Source: Hyaloraphidium curvatum
Lineage: Eukaryota; Monoblepharomycota; Hyaloraphidiomycetes; Hyaloraphidiales; Hyaloraphidiaceae
Direction of reading: 5' to 3'
NCBI GenBank assembly: GCA_025558095.1
Contig: JAIVFI010000036.1
Span: forward strand, 471,028 to 535,027
Length of the DNA: 64,000 nt
The notes under the pieces: model-generated
Told to the model about the DNA's origin: nothing
The model's database searches: none
Seen by the model: only the letters and a program-made list of their open reading frames with translations
Position numbers and translations under genes: made by a program
In this document: positions 42,547-53,093 of the stretch, in pieces
Numbering within the stretch: the stretch's first letter is position 1
How the letters are laid out: the number at the start of each line of letters is the position of its first letter

Positions 42547-44485
42547 ATGCCAGCGATTCCCGGGCCCTTGCCACCCTTTTTGTGGGGTTGCCGCCCGCCT
42601 TCGGGCTTGACCCGTTGTCGCACACCGATGCCCTCGTCCACGGGCTCCTCGCCCGGGTCGGCGGAGTCCGATGACCGCGTTGCGCGGCGGCGGCGGCGGC
42701 GGCCCGTGCCCGCGCGCCGGCCGGCGTCCGGGGTGCCCGATCCCGTGTCGGACCCCCTGGCCGTGCCTCCGGGAACGCTGGCGGCGTGCCTCTCGGCCGT
42801 CTTCGAGCACGTGGCGGCGGCGGTGCCTGTGCTGCATCGACCCAGCGTGTTGGCGGCACTGGGGGCGTCGGCGGCGTCGCCCGGAGGAGATGGGCCGCCG
42901 GGGCTGGATGGGGGCAGCCCGTGGGGCGGCCGGCCCCTTGCCTTGCTATGTGCCGTCGCCGCCAACGCCGTACGACTTGCCGACCTTCCCTTGACCGCGA
43001 CGGAGCGCCGGCGGGCGGGATTCGCGCTGGCGGAGCGGGCACGTGCGTACCTCGCATCGGGCTACCTGGCCAGGCAGCACGGGGGTTGCTCGCCCTCGCC
43101 GGACGCCATATCGGACCTCGAGGCCGTGCAGGCAATGATCTTCCTGGGCCGATTCCTCGGCCCCGAGGGGCTGTACGACCAGGCGCGGGCCGTGGGGCGC
43201 AGGGCGTGGGACACGCTGGCCTCGGCAGCCTTGGCGGGGCACGGCGCGGCGGCCATCATCACGGACCCGCATGCCGTGCCGGCCGATGCTTCCGAATGGG
43301 CAGCCCAGGAGATGTGGCTGCGGGCCGCCAGCTATTTGTGCTGGTCAGAGCTCAACGCGCGCGCCTTCACGGGCGAGATCGTGGACCCCACCACGGGTGT
43401 GCTCGCCGGACCTTTGGCGCTGCCCTGCAGCGAGGACCTGTTTTTGCTCCCCGCCGACGATGCCTTTGCCCTCTGCGCGGAAGGCGCCCGTCCGCGCGCC
43501 GTCGTCGACCCCTCCCCTTTACTGGTTGCCGCGCCCGACCCCGGCGCCGCCCACGCGTTCCCCGCCTCCCTGCTCTCACCCGTCCTCGACGGCCGCGCCT
43601 CCCGCACCTCGGTCTGGGTCCTCCTCTCCCTCATCTCCCGCGCCCGCGTGCACCTCCGCGCCCTGGCCACCCTGCACGCGCTCGATCCTGTCCTCGTCGC
43701 CTCCTCGGACCCGGGCAAAGATTCCATGCAGGAACGCGCCCTCCGCACCTCCGTCTCCGCCCTCCTTGCCCTCTCCTCCGGACTGCTCGACGCGCTCCCG
43801 CAGCTCCGCGGCCCCCCCGAAGCGTTGCACCCGCTCACACTTCGCCTCGCGGAGACCTTCGGCCCCGGCCCGGCAACAGGCTTGCTCACAACCCTCCTGG
43901 TGGTCGCCGCCGCCCCCGTCTTCCTCCTCACCGACCTCCCCGCCGGCTCTCCTGCCCCTCCCGGCCTCTTCTCTTCCCCGGCCTTCCTCACCGCTCTCGA
44001 CGGCTCGGCCGCCTGCCTCTCGGTGATGCGGTGGCAGCTTGCCCGCCCGCGCACGCTGCCCAGCACATTCCAGACGGCCTTCATTGCCGTGCTCAAGGTC
44101 GGCGCGTTCCTGGCGGGGTTGGAGGCCGCGGTGGGGGGCCTGCAGGAAAGCTGGGAGGGCGGGGCGGCGACGTGCCTGCGGTACGCCGAGGCGCTGGGGG
44201 CGTTCCACCCTGTCGGAAGTAAGTCTCTTTGGTGAGCGCCGCGCCGGCATTTCTCACGCGCCACCCTCCGGTGCAGCCGGGCCTGCAATCGCCTCCCTCC
44301 GCGCCCTCATCCCGCCCGCCTCCCCTTCCCTCGCGCTTTCGCCCCTCGCGGATCCCGGATTCCCGTGCGACGCGTTCGCGAGCATCGCCGGCGGGCACGC
44401 GAGCTTCCTCGAGCGGGTGGCGGGGAGGGGTTCGGCGAGGCGGTGGGAGGGCGGGAGGGTGGTTCCGGAGGACGAGGAGGCGTGA
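42547..44485 (+). CDS. Regulator with fungal-specific transcription-factor domain
   Basis: Two exons (42547-44218, 44277-44485) joined across a 58-bp GTAAGT...CAG intron give 626 residues. An alternative ATG lies at 42628. The Fungal_trans-type middle-homology region spans about residues 75-330: FEHVAAAVPVLHRPSV, LALLCAVAANAVR, SDLEAVQAMIFLGRFLGPEG, and AQEMWLRAASYLCWSELN followed by LALPCSED. Proteins with this domain are nuclear regulators, usually with an N-terminal Zn2Cys6 cluster. No C-x2-C-x6-C cluster is visible here; the N terminus has only an Arg-rich run (RRRRRR). Either an upstream exon is missed or the protein lacks its own DNA-binding domain. Confidence 0.78.
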
Positions 44486-44819
44486 CGGGCGGGGGTGGGT
44501 GCTGCGGGCGGGGACAAAACGCGAGCGGTGGGTCGGACGATCGGGATGGTGTGGCGAATTTGTGGGCTTGTAACATGGTTGTGCCGAATGAACCTGAAGG
44601 CAAGAAGAATGGCTGAAGTGCGAGCAACCCCCCCCCTCCACCTGAATCTGCTGCTGTTCCAACCTGCGCTTACGACCGTTCGTCACATCCACATCGGCGG
44701 GGAGTAAAAGCAATAAGGAGTTCTCTCGTTTGGACGCCGCGCTGTTGTATTGTTGTGTATTGTCGTGCTGGTCGAAACAACTCTTGAAGCTCCCATCATC
44801 ACCCTTTGCCTCCTCTTGT
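44486..44819. other. Intergenic stretch
   Basis: About 330 bp between convergent genes, AT-richer than average. Nothing recognised. Confidence 0.4.
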
Positions 44820-45158
44820 CTACACTGGCGCGCGGCGGTGCAGCTCCTGGTCGGCCTGGTAGACACAGCTGACCATGCCGCCGGCCGTGGCCTCGCCTGC
44901 GCGAGAGGCGGGGTAAGTGAGCGGTCCGCCCTGCCCGGCCCGGTCGCAGGACCCACAGCGCTCGCCCTCGACGCACTCGGCGCACGAGGATCTCTTGCTG
45001 ACGCGGATGCCGTCGGTGGGGAGGGCGGTCCTGTGGGTGCGGGAAGGGCGTCAGCGACACGATGAGGGGCCGGCTGCGGAGACCCACGCGACGCCGGCGA
45101 GGAGCGCGAGCAGCGCGACGAGGGCGATGAGGAGGACGGTGAGGCGGTTGGCGGCCAT
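44820..45158 (-). CDS. Small secreted cysteine-rich protein (short form)
   Basis: Exons 45158-45061 and 45030-44820 give 102 residues. A signal peptide (MAANRLTVLLIALVALLALL) is followed by RSSCAECVEGERCGSCD, which matches the RRSCSECD.G..C block of the genes at 45.5 and 53.1 kb. The splice falls after the second base of a Ser codon, as the first intron of the 53-kb gene does. The intron would be only 30 bp, far below the others here, so the join needs transcript support. Probably exported; role unknown. Confidence 0.55.
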
Positions 45159-45410
45159 GGCTGTAGCTGGTTGTCTTTCTTTGATGGGGCTCCCGCAAGT
45201 GGATCCCTGTCCTCAAGGGGACGGCCGTCCCAGGGCAACCCGCCGAATGGGGGAGGCGCTACTTCCCAGCGCGGAAACCCGGGCACATCGGATGGTGGAT
45301 GAGAGGAGGGAAGGCACATCGACATCTGTTGCCCTCTGTCCCGCCCTCTCCGCCGTCGGGTCCGTGCACGAGCGGCGTGCCAGTTTCCCGGAGCCGCATC
45401 GAGTCACTTC

Positions 45411-45422
45411 GCCTATATAGGC
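45411..45422. promoter_or_regulatory. TATA palindrome between divergent secreted genes
   Basis: GCCTATATAGGC is a perfect 12-bp palindrome holding a TATA box, 106 bp before the ATG of the plus-strand secreted gene and about 250 bp from that of the minus-strand one. It may serve as core promoter for the plus-strand gene; use for both is inference. Confidence 0.5.
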
Positions 45423-45527
45423 GGACTCCCCGCACACCAGCCACAGGGATACGGAGTGCGGGGCATAAGAGGAGCGCCGTTGCGGAGCGCCACTCCAGGG
45501 ATCAAACCGAATCGAACCTGCAACAAG

Positions 45528-46188
45528 ATGCCTGCTCCTTCCGGCTCGCTCCTCGCGATCTGCGCCCTCCTGGGCCTCGCTGCGGTGGCCATTGCAGCGC
45601 CCACTGCCGGCAGCGTGCCCGTCTTTCGCCGCTCGTGCTCGGAGTGCGATATCGGCTCATACTGGTCTGGATCCCGCCTGCTCGCGCACAACCGAGATCG
45701 CCGCTGACCCGGCCCGGCCCACCTCACCCAGCGAATTCGGCTACCCCGGAGCCCCTCCCGACTCCCCCCTCGCCTGCATCACCAACCTCCGCGGCGTCTC
45801 CCTGTACAAGCGCTACGACCCCTTCATGGGCATGCCCTGCTCCAGCTCCGACGACTGCGACGCCCTGACGGACCCCCCGGCGACCTGCGGGCCCGACCGC
45901 GACAAGGCTAGCGACGTCACCTCCGCCATGGGGGTGGCCAGCGGCGCGGTGTGCAACCCCGTCAACGGCGACGCGTTGACCGTCGGGATGGCGGGGTCGT
46001 CGGTGCAGCTGCAGATGGCCGACTGCCTCGCCTCGTGCGAGGATCTGAGCGGGTTCCCAAAGTACGCGCAGGTGGTGCGCAACGGCAACGACTACGCGTG
46101 CCAGTGCGTGAACGAATGCGCCAAGGTCGCAACGGTGGTCGACGAAGTGCTGCTGTACAACATCCCCGGCAAGTGCGTGCCGGCTTGA
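45528..46188 (+). CDS. Secreted cysteine-rich protein (RRSCSECD family)
   Basis: Exons 45528-45664 and 45732-46188 (67-bp intron) give 197 residues. A signal peptide (about 1-23) precedes FRRSCSECDIGSYC, then EFGYPGAPPDSPLACIT, LYKRYDPF and about 14 further Cys in pairs (PCSSSDDCD, CQCVNECAK). The intron interrupts a Cys codon after two bases, exactly as in the homologue at 53 kb. The cysteine pattern suggests a disulfide-bonded extracellular protein; it could be a wall protein or an effector. The second half resembles the Cys-rich module of the NHL-repeat protein at 23.3-23.6 kb. Divergent from the short form. Confidence 0.72.
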
Positions 46189-46316
46189 GCGGGCAGGTAG
46201 CTAGGGAACGGACGTGGAATACCATTCTAACAAAACTGGGTTGGCACTATGCCTTCTTGTTGGGACCGCACTGGATAGTGTACATCCGCATTTAGACTGA
46301 CGTGAACGGGTACCCA

Positions 46317-47946
46317 TTACCCCGCGGCGCAGAACGACTCGACCGTCACCGGCACCCCCAGTCCCCTGAGCACCCCCCACACTGCCACCAGCACCGTCGC
46401 CGTCGTCGCCGCCACCGTCCTCACCACGGCCCAGTCCACCGCGAACCCGAGGTACCGCGCCTTGTGCCCGTCGAGGTCTCCGAAGCGGGCCAGCAGCGCG
46501 TCGTGCGCGCGCACGGCGTCGCCTTCCGGATCCGGGAACGAGGGAGGGGGCCGGTTGGCCAGCAGGGAAGCGAGGCGCAACCGCGCGGCTCGGTGCAGGG
46601 AGGCGACGGCGCTAATCCGGGCGTTGCTCCCGGCGTAGCAGGCCAGGTACGAGAGCTGCAGGACGACGGAGACGGCGAGGTTGAAGAGTGTCCAGAGGGG
46701 GATGCAGCCGAGCACCTGCGGGAACGGATTATCATTTCAAGGGGGCGCATGTGCCGAGGGCGGATCGAGACCCACGACGTTGATGACGATCGAGACGACG
46801 GTGAGCGGGATCAGAACGTAGCTGAACACCGCGGCGGTCTCCGCCCCTGAGCACGGGAAGCAGCCCCTCCTTCCACTGTTCGAGAAGGTGCATCTGCAGA
46901 TCCTGGTACGCCCGCGTCGCGGGGCCTTCGAGCTGCAGCGGCCCGTTGCCCCGCTCGGCCGCCTGCACGAGCCCAGAGAGCGCGAGCAGCATCGCGCGGG
47001 CCTGCAGGCGGGAGGAGAGGAAAAAAACGCCGGCGTTGGGGACGCCGGGGATGTTGACGAGGTTGGCGGCCAGGGCGACGAACCAGGTGCCGACTGCGGG
47101 GCGGGCGGTGAGTTGAGGACGGGGCAGGGGAGAACAGGAGAGCCCACGGAGCATGGCGGCGAGCAGTACAGACCACCAGGTGCCCCAAAAGGTGCTGGCG
47201 AGGGTAACGAACGGGGTCCAGAGGACGAACACGGGGAGCTGGAGTCCAACGCGGGCGCAGATTTCGGCGATGTAGAGCAGGGCGGTGGTGTGCAGCGAGC
47301 TGGAGGCGCAGGACTCGCGGGGGCACGAGCACAGTTCGTCGCCCGGGTCGTGCGTCACGAGCGGCGATACCTCTGCCTCGTCCATTCCGCCCGCCGGGCC
47401 GCCGTCCGCCCGACTCTCCAAGGCCAGCGCGGCCCAGCGGGCGACGTACCCCAGGGTGTACTCCGCCCGTGCCAGCGGGTCGCTATGTCTTCGCCGGAAC
47501 GCCGAACGCACGAAGGTCACCAGGAAAGCGAGGGTGCCGATCACCCACAGGGCGTAGGCGACGACGCCCGCGGCCACCTGCCGCGCCCCGAACTGATCGA
47601 CTGCACCGAGGCCGGGTGACGCTGCCAGCACCACCAAGCACATGACGTTCGCCGCGAGGTTCGCCCACGCGATGAAGAGGTAGAACCACCGCGGCGCGCG
47701 GGCCGCCGGCCACGAGAGGGCGGCGAACAGCGGGGAAGCACGGCCGGCGAGGCGCACGGCCGCGCGGGGATCCAGCGGGTGCGCGGCGGCGTAGGCAGAG
47801 ACATCCGCGGCGATAGAGTCCGAGTCCTGGGGCGAATCGCCGCGGAAGACGGGGCGGACGGGGCGGAACGCGGGGAGCACCGCCAGCCACTCGGGGGGCG
47901 ACAGCGGCGCGGGGACAAAGGGCCGCGGCGCCTTCGACACGTCCAT
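46317..47946 (-). CDS. Multi-pass membrane protein, paralogue of the copy at 17 kb
   Basis: Exon 47946-47148 joins exon 47093 onward across a 54-bp intron, and a later 60-bp intron (46716-46775) leads to the last exon ending 46317. Six or more hydrophobic segments are seen (for example FYLFIAWANLAANVMCLVVL, LWTPFVTLASTFWG, LAVSVVLQLSYLACY). A cytosolic-type loop has HDPGDELCSCPRESC, and the C terminus ends VWGVLRGLGVPVTVES. Near the CCCC/GGGG run at 46844-46847 the frame changes by one base (LLPVLR then ETAAVFSYVLIPLTVVS). That is a likely assembly indel or a disabling mutation. I do not recognise the family; the paralogous copy shows it is a real duplicated gene. Confidence 0.6.
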
Positions 47947-48482
47947 AGTCCGCTGCGGCAGACGCAGGCGGCTCGAGGGCCGGGCGCCGAGCGGGGGCCG
48001 TCCGGTGGAACAAGGCGATGTTTCGGTGTCCCCGCCGTCACCCATCGATCCGAAACAAATCGCCCACGATCGAGGACCGAAAAGTAGTTTGAATGAGAAT
48101 GAGAAGCTGAGCCGCCTGATTGATGGACTTCTTGTTTGTTCAGTCCACAAACAGGACATGCCTCGGGATGGACAGGGTAGAAGGCTGGCACGCCTCCGGA
48201 TCCCCAATAAACCTTGGTTGCGGGGCCAGTTGGTGGTCAGAGCAAGGCAAGCATTGATCAAATACCGAGTAAACAGGCAGGCAAGCGCGCACCCGGCGCC
48301 GGAGCCCGAAGCTGTACACCGCCCCGACCGCCGCGGGGCCAATCCTCCATTCCACCGAGCCCTAGCCAATCCCGTGCACGCCACGTGCTTCAGTCCCCAT
48401 GCAGTAGAGTCCCCAAGCCGTGGAGCCAGCCCTCATACCAAGTCAGTGTCCTCCCCACAACCCGCCGCCGCACGGCGCCGCG
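47947..48482. other. Intergenic stretch
   Basis: About 535 bp upstream of the membrane-protein gene. No gene seen. Confidence 0.4.
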
Positions 48483-49001
48483 TCACGCCCTCCCTTTGGC
48501 CGACCCCGCCCACCCCCCCATCCTCCCGATATCCCCCACCCCGATCCCCGCGTAGGGATTCCCTACGCTCCGCGTCAGCCTGCTCGTGTCCGCCCTGGCC
48601 TCCTTGGCCCCCTGCAGCGGCAGCGAGCTCCACCCCCTGTTTGCGGCGGCGGCCAGCACCAGCGCCGGCGACAGCGAGGTCGTCCGCAGCGAGGCCGGCA
48701 GGGTGCTCGTGCGGCGGGAGGAGCCGCCGGTGCGGGGGGCGTCGCACTCCGAGTCCGAGTCGGAGAGGCCCAAGTCGCTGGGCTCGCTCTCGTAGCCCTC
48801 GTCGCCCGCCTCGGTCGGCGAGGGGCAGCGGCACGTCGAGTCCGAGCCCGCGGAGGGCGTGCGGGCCGGGGCCGCGGTGGTCCACGGCTTGGCGGCCGCG
48901 GCGAGCACGACGGAGTGCCGCCGCGCGGCGAGGGCGGCGGGCGCGGGCGCCGGCGGGAGACCGCACGCGGGGCAGCGCGGGGGCGCCGCGGCGGTCGTCA
49001 T
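48483..49001 (-). CDS. Hypothetical Ser/Ala-rich protein with N-terminal CPAC
   Basis: 172 residues from an ATG. It begins with a single CPAC pair, has an acidic/Ser segment (SEPSDLGLSDSDSEC) and ends in Gly-rich sequence. The composition recalls the cluster family at 25-36 kb, but neither the RVxF...EEY.RG block nor LPDL+.FW is present. Coding status is uncertain. Confidence 0.35.
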   Translation of the reverse strand: MTTAAAPPRCPACGLPPAPAPAALAARRHSVVLAAAAKPWTTAAPARTPSAGSDSTCRCPSPTEAGDEGYESEPSDLGLSDSDSECDAPRTGGSSRRTSTLPASLRTTSLSPALVLAAAANRGWSSLPLQGAKEARADTSRLTRSVGNPYAGIGVGDIGRMGGWAGSAKGRA

Positions 49002-49814
49002 CTTTTTGCGTGAAGTGTCAATGCGATGTCTGCTTGGAAGACGTTGTTTCGAGCCTGGCTTCGGTGGCGGCCGGCCGCGCGCGGATCCCGCGTCGGTTGG
49101 ACAGACGAACCCAACCCCCACCTCGGTGCCGGGAGCACGCTGCGCAACGACAATGCGACCCAACACTAATCTCTATCTTGGCAATAGGTGCCGCACCTCC
49201 GACGGCGGTCGGCCCGGTGAATCGTGAGTGGCAGCGAAAAGCGTAGGCTTGGGACCCGAACTCCCCCGAGTTGAGCCAAAAATGCAGGGAACTTTATGCG
49301 GCCCCCTGCGGCTGCCCATGCACCGACGGAATCCGGCCCCATTTGCAGCCCGCGACTAACCAGTGCCAGGCCTCCCTCCCAGCACCCGACCGCGCGCCGC
49401 GGCTGCTGCCGCCGCGGACCGGCCCCGCGCCGATCGCATCGGGACCCGATCGTTCCTGGGAGGCCGCGGGACCGCCACCGGGCGTCGGGCGAGCCAAAAG
49501 TAGCGCTGAGGCGACGGAGTGCGCGCGGTGCAATCGTATTGGCGTGCGATGGGGCGTTCGGCGATGCTGGGAGGGGCCGAAAGTGAGGTGCAGGTGGCTC
49601 CGCGGCCGTCATTACTCTCGAGCTGGGCGAAGAGACAGCAGAATAAACCGGACGCGGCAGCTATCGCTTGGACTTTCAGATGGAGAGCTCTATGAATTTG
49701 TCGATCATGCCAGTCGTCGCCCACATTACCCTGCTAGGTCACTGCCGCTGCTCTCACAGCTCATGCCATCCAACCAAAGTCGGTTGCTTCCGGGAACGAT
49801 GTCGCGACGCGCTG
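49002..49814. other. Intergenic stretch
   Basis: About 810 bp. No gene or repeat that I can support. Confidence 0.4.
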
Positions 49815-50459
49815 CTACAGAATCCCGACGAATCCTCGGAGTAGCAGCGATCCCGCCAGCGCGCACCCGGATCCGGCGAAAGCCTTCACCGCACCCGACG
49901 GCCTCGTCGTCGTCGTCGCCGCGCCGCCTCCGGCTCCTCCCGTCGGCCTCGCGCCTCCCACGGGTCCCCCTGTCGCCTGGGCCTGGTCGCACCGCCCGTC
50001 GTCGGCCCCGATATCGGCGTCGGTCTGGGATGACGCCGAAACGGCGGCCGTCGTGATCCCCGCGACGAACCGCACCCTGCCCAGCTGCGCAAACGCGCAC
50101 GGGACGGTCCAGCTGGTCGCGTAAGCGTAGCTCCCGTTCCCCTGCAAGGCCGGCCCGGGGACGGTGGCGATGTCCAGCGTGGGCCGCGTGCCGCCGGTGG
50201 CGCTTAGGAAGACGAGGGTGAAGGTGCAGGGGACTCCGGCGAGCACGGTGCCGTTGGCCGGGAGGGAGAGGCGCACCGTGTCGCGGGGGCGGAGGAAGGC
50301 GGGGGTGGCCGAGAGGCTGCCGATGGGGGGGGTGAAGCCGGCGGTGCGGTTGGTTTGGCGGGGGAGCGGAGGGCCGGAGGAGGACGCGGCCGCGGGGAGA
50401 GCGAAGAGGGAGAGGGCCGCGAGGGAAAGCAGGAAGGAGAGGGACTTTCGAGGCAGCAT
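49815..50459 (-). CDS. Secreted protein, possibly GPI-anchored
   Basis: 214 residues, single exon. An N-terminal signal peptide (Leu/Ala core, about residues 7-25) is followed by a beta-rich domain (about 45-150) with two Cys and several N-glycosylation sequons (NRT, NGT, NGS), then a Gly/Thr-rich linker. The C terminus is hydrophobic (GSGCALAGSLLLRGFVGIL), typical of a GPI-attachment signal. The central domain vaguely recalls fungal Ser/Thr-rich GPI proteins but I cannot name it. Likely at the cell wall or plasma membrane. Confidence 0.6.
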   Translation of the reverse strand: MLPRKSLSFLLSLAALSLFALPAAASSSGPPLPRQTNRTAGFTPPIGSLSATPAFLRPRDTVRLSLPANGTVLAGVPCTFTLVFLSATGGTRPTLDIATVPGPALQGNGSYAYATSWTVPCAFAQLGRVRFVAGITTAAVSASSQTDADIGADDGRCDQAQATGGPVGGARPTGGAGGGAATTTTRPSGAVKAFAGSGCALAGSLLLRGFVGIL

Positions 50460-51155
50460 TGTGCGGTGCGGGCCGGGAAAGTGCGATCCCTCGGCGGGAA
50501 GTCGCCGCTGCCCTTGCGACCCTCCGTCATTTGAGGGATCGTGGCTTGGCTTCGCCCCTCGTTGGACGTTGGGAAAACATCAAACGGCCTCCGAGATGAG
50601 GAGACGGAGTACCACTCTCCACTCCCGCGGGCATCTTCGTCCACAGGGGGTATATTCGGCCCAGAAGGCCGCATAGCTCTACGCCCGTCGTACAAGCGGG
50701 CAAGCCCCCATCCGCCCAACATTTGCGGCGAGGGGTCTATAGGAGGCGGCGAGGATGAGCCTGTCCGCGGGTTGGGGATCCGATTGGGGAGGGGGTGCGG
50801 CGCGGTGGTGCTGCACCTTGGCGACGCGAGAGCCGGCCGTGCGGGACGAACGCTGGGGACCCAAAGGCGGTGTGCGTATAGCGCGGCGACGAGGCAGCAG
50901 GGCACGTGGTGCCCGAGGAAAGAATGTAGGAGAGCCGGGTTGCGCGCGGGCCAAATCACGCGGGGCAGGCGATCGCGCGCCGAGCGTCCAGACAGTAGCA
51001 GTGCGGCGATCCCACACTCGGAGCCAACCGATGCGCACAAGGAGCGAAGGCTTGCGCGGCGGGTTCCGAAGCGGTTCGCGGGGAGCGAGGGGAGAAGGAG
51101 GCTGTGCTGCTTTCTCCCCGTTGCCGAGTTGTCGAGCGACCATACCGAGGTCCAA
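50460..51155. other. Intergenic stretch
   Basis: About 700 bp. No gene seen. Confidence 0.4.
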
Positions 51156-52151
51156 TTATCCCCATCCGGGGTTCCCGTCGACGGCATCGACGGTCCTCAC
51201 GGCAGTGGTCCCCGACGTCCCCCTCAACGGCTCCAACCAAGCGCCCCAGTCCACATCCCCCCAATCCCGCCCATCGTCGTCGCCCTCCTCCTCCGGGCCC
51301 AGCATCCCGAACCGCGCATAGTCCTCCTTTGCCCACGTGTAGCTGCACAGCACGCTCGCGGAGAACAAGACCCTCTTGCCGCCCTCAGCGTGCGGCTTGT
51401 CCGGAGAAGGGTCGTACGCGACGCGGTGGTCGTCGTGGTGGTGCGGCTCGATGTACGCCCGGGGCAGCGTGGGCGGGCGGTAGTCCCCGCGCCAGGTCCT
51501 CGGCATGGGAGGCGATGGGTTTGTTTCGGCCTCGGGAGGGGGCGCGAACGGGTCGAACGGCGGCGGTTCGCGCGCGTCGGGGTCGTCGTCGAACACGGCG
51601 TTGTGCAGGTCCTCCTCCTCCCCCGAATCGTAGCCGGGGGCGGCGGGCGGCGCCTTGGCCGCCTCCTCCGCGAGCTCCTCGCGAGCCAGGTCGGCCTGCT
51701 GTGCCGCGAAACACTCCCAGCAGAACCCGTCCTCGTCGGCGCTACCGTGCGGACATGTGGCCGACGGGGTGAAGGCTGGCAGCCAGATGTCGTTGCCCTT
51801 CTTCAAAGGTTCGAGCTCGGGAGCGGCCGGGGCGCTGCCGCCCACCAGGGAAGGGCGGCGGCCGGGCGGGGCCCCCTGCGTGCCGCGCGAGTAGAGCTCG
51901 AGGCTGTCCTGCGCGGTGCCCAGCGACGGCACCCGCAGCGTGCCCGACGAGCCCGCGGACGCGAGCGACGAGTCCGAGCCGCCGCGCGTCGGCGACGTGC
52001 TCAGGAGGTTCAGAAGGATGGCGCGCTGCACCGACGGCCGCCGCCCCGCCGCCCGCGGCGCCGCCTTCTCTCCGCCGTCGCCGGCCATGCTGTAGGAGAG
52101 GGACACGCCGCTGTCCGTCGCCGAGGTCTCGCGGAGGTGCGACGGGTTCAT
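51156..52151 (-). CDS. Largest relative of the Cys-knuckle/RVxF family
   Basis: 331 residues, ATG start, single exon. DSLELY (like DSMELY of the cluster), knuckle CPHGSADEDGFCWEC followed by a charged helix (QQADLAREELAEEAAK), acidic and Pro-rich linkers, GKRVLF and SYTWAKEDYARFG. The C terminus is acidic and Trp-containing, without LPDL+.FW. It lies 15 kb from the cluster and is the longest relative, so it may be the ancestral form. Function unknown. Confidence 0.62.
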   Translation of the reverse strand: MNPSHLRETSATDSGVSLSYSMAGDGGEKAAPRAAGRRPSVQRAILLNLLSTSPTRGGSDSSLASAGSSGTLRVPSLGTAQDSLELYSRGTQGAPPGRRPSLVGGSAPAAPELEPLKKGNDIWLPAFTPSATCPHGSADEDGFCWECFAAQQADLAREELAEEAAKAPPAAPGYDSGEEEDLHNAVFDDDPDAREPPPFDPFAPPPEAETNPSPPMPRTWRGDYRPPTLPRAYIEPHHHDDHRVAYDPSPDKPHAEGGKRVLFSASVLCSYTWAKEDYARFGMLGPEEEGDDDGRDWGDVDWGAWLEPLRGTSGTTAVRTVDAVDGNPGWG

Positions 52152-53093
52152 GCCGTTTTGTGGCTGCGGATGGGCCTCGTCTAGGCCCGGGGCCGGCCGG
52201 CGTCGGTGCCGGGAGCGCCCGATCGTCCAAAGTCATCCCCTGCACGTCGCACGCTATGCGGTTGCACGTGCAAGCTGGGCCGCTGCGGACTCTCTCCACC
52301 CGCACTATGTGCCTGCCCGGACGGAATGCCTCGGAACGAATGTGGGCGCGCTTCCATTTTCGTGACGTCACATTCGGTCCCTAGCCTCCAGTTGCCATCG
52401 CCGACCGCGGCGACCGCAATTACTCCGACAGGCCCGATCCGATCGGCAGCCTCCCCATCGGCCTACAAAGGCCGAGGACCTGTCGGCGCCAGGGTCGCTT
52501 CCACCCGGACCGGGGCAGGAGCCGAACCCCGCGACCCGGACGGCGTCGGGGTCCGGCCGACGTCGGGGTCGGCCAGGAACATCCGACTCGCCGGGCGACC
52601 CCGTCGCAGGCCGCCACTGTGACCTCCCGCACTCGGAAGCGCCGTGATGACGTCCTACTTCGAGGGACGCGGCTTTGTCGGGCTTCTCGGATCAGCACGG
52701 CCGAGTGGCAAGTGGACCCCACTTGCGCCGGGTGAGGGGTCGAGGGGTACCTGGGTTGGCGTAACCGGTGTTGGCTGACAACGCTCCGGGAAGCTGTGGA
52801 TGAAGATCCCCGTGCCGATCTCGCCTCCGTGGCCGTGCATCGACGATAACGGCGGCTAGGGCATGCATCACCCCGCACACCAGCCGGCGACGCTTCCAGG
52901 GGACCGGGACTCGGACGCATATTGATGCCATTCATGCACGGGCGGTCACCGACAGCTATTGGCCAAAGCGTCTTACATCCACCGAAAACCCCTACGGAGA
53001 TAGTGTAGGCGCTAGCTGCGCCATGTCCCGCGCACGCAGGTCGCGCCCATCTGCCCACACGAAGAATGGTGACAGGGACCCGCCCCGCCGCCG
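52152..53093. other. Intergenic stretch
   Basis: About 940 bp. A long open frame covers part of it on the minus strand but overlaps the secreted gene's sequence in another frame and shows no motif. Nothing supported. Confidence 0.4.

Noticed and set aside
48483-49001. Assignment of the CPAC-starting ORF to the RVxF family
   Set aside because: Composition is similar but none of the defining motifs is present.
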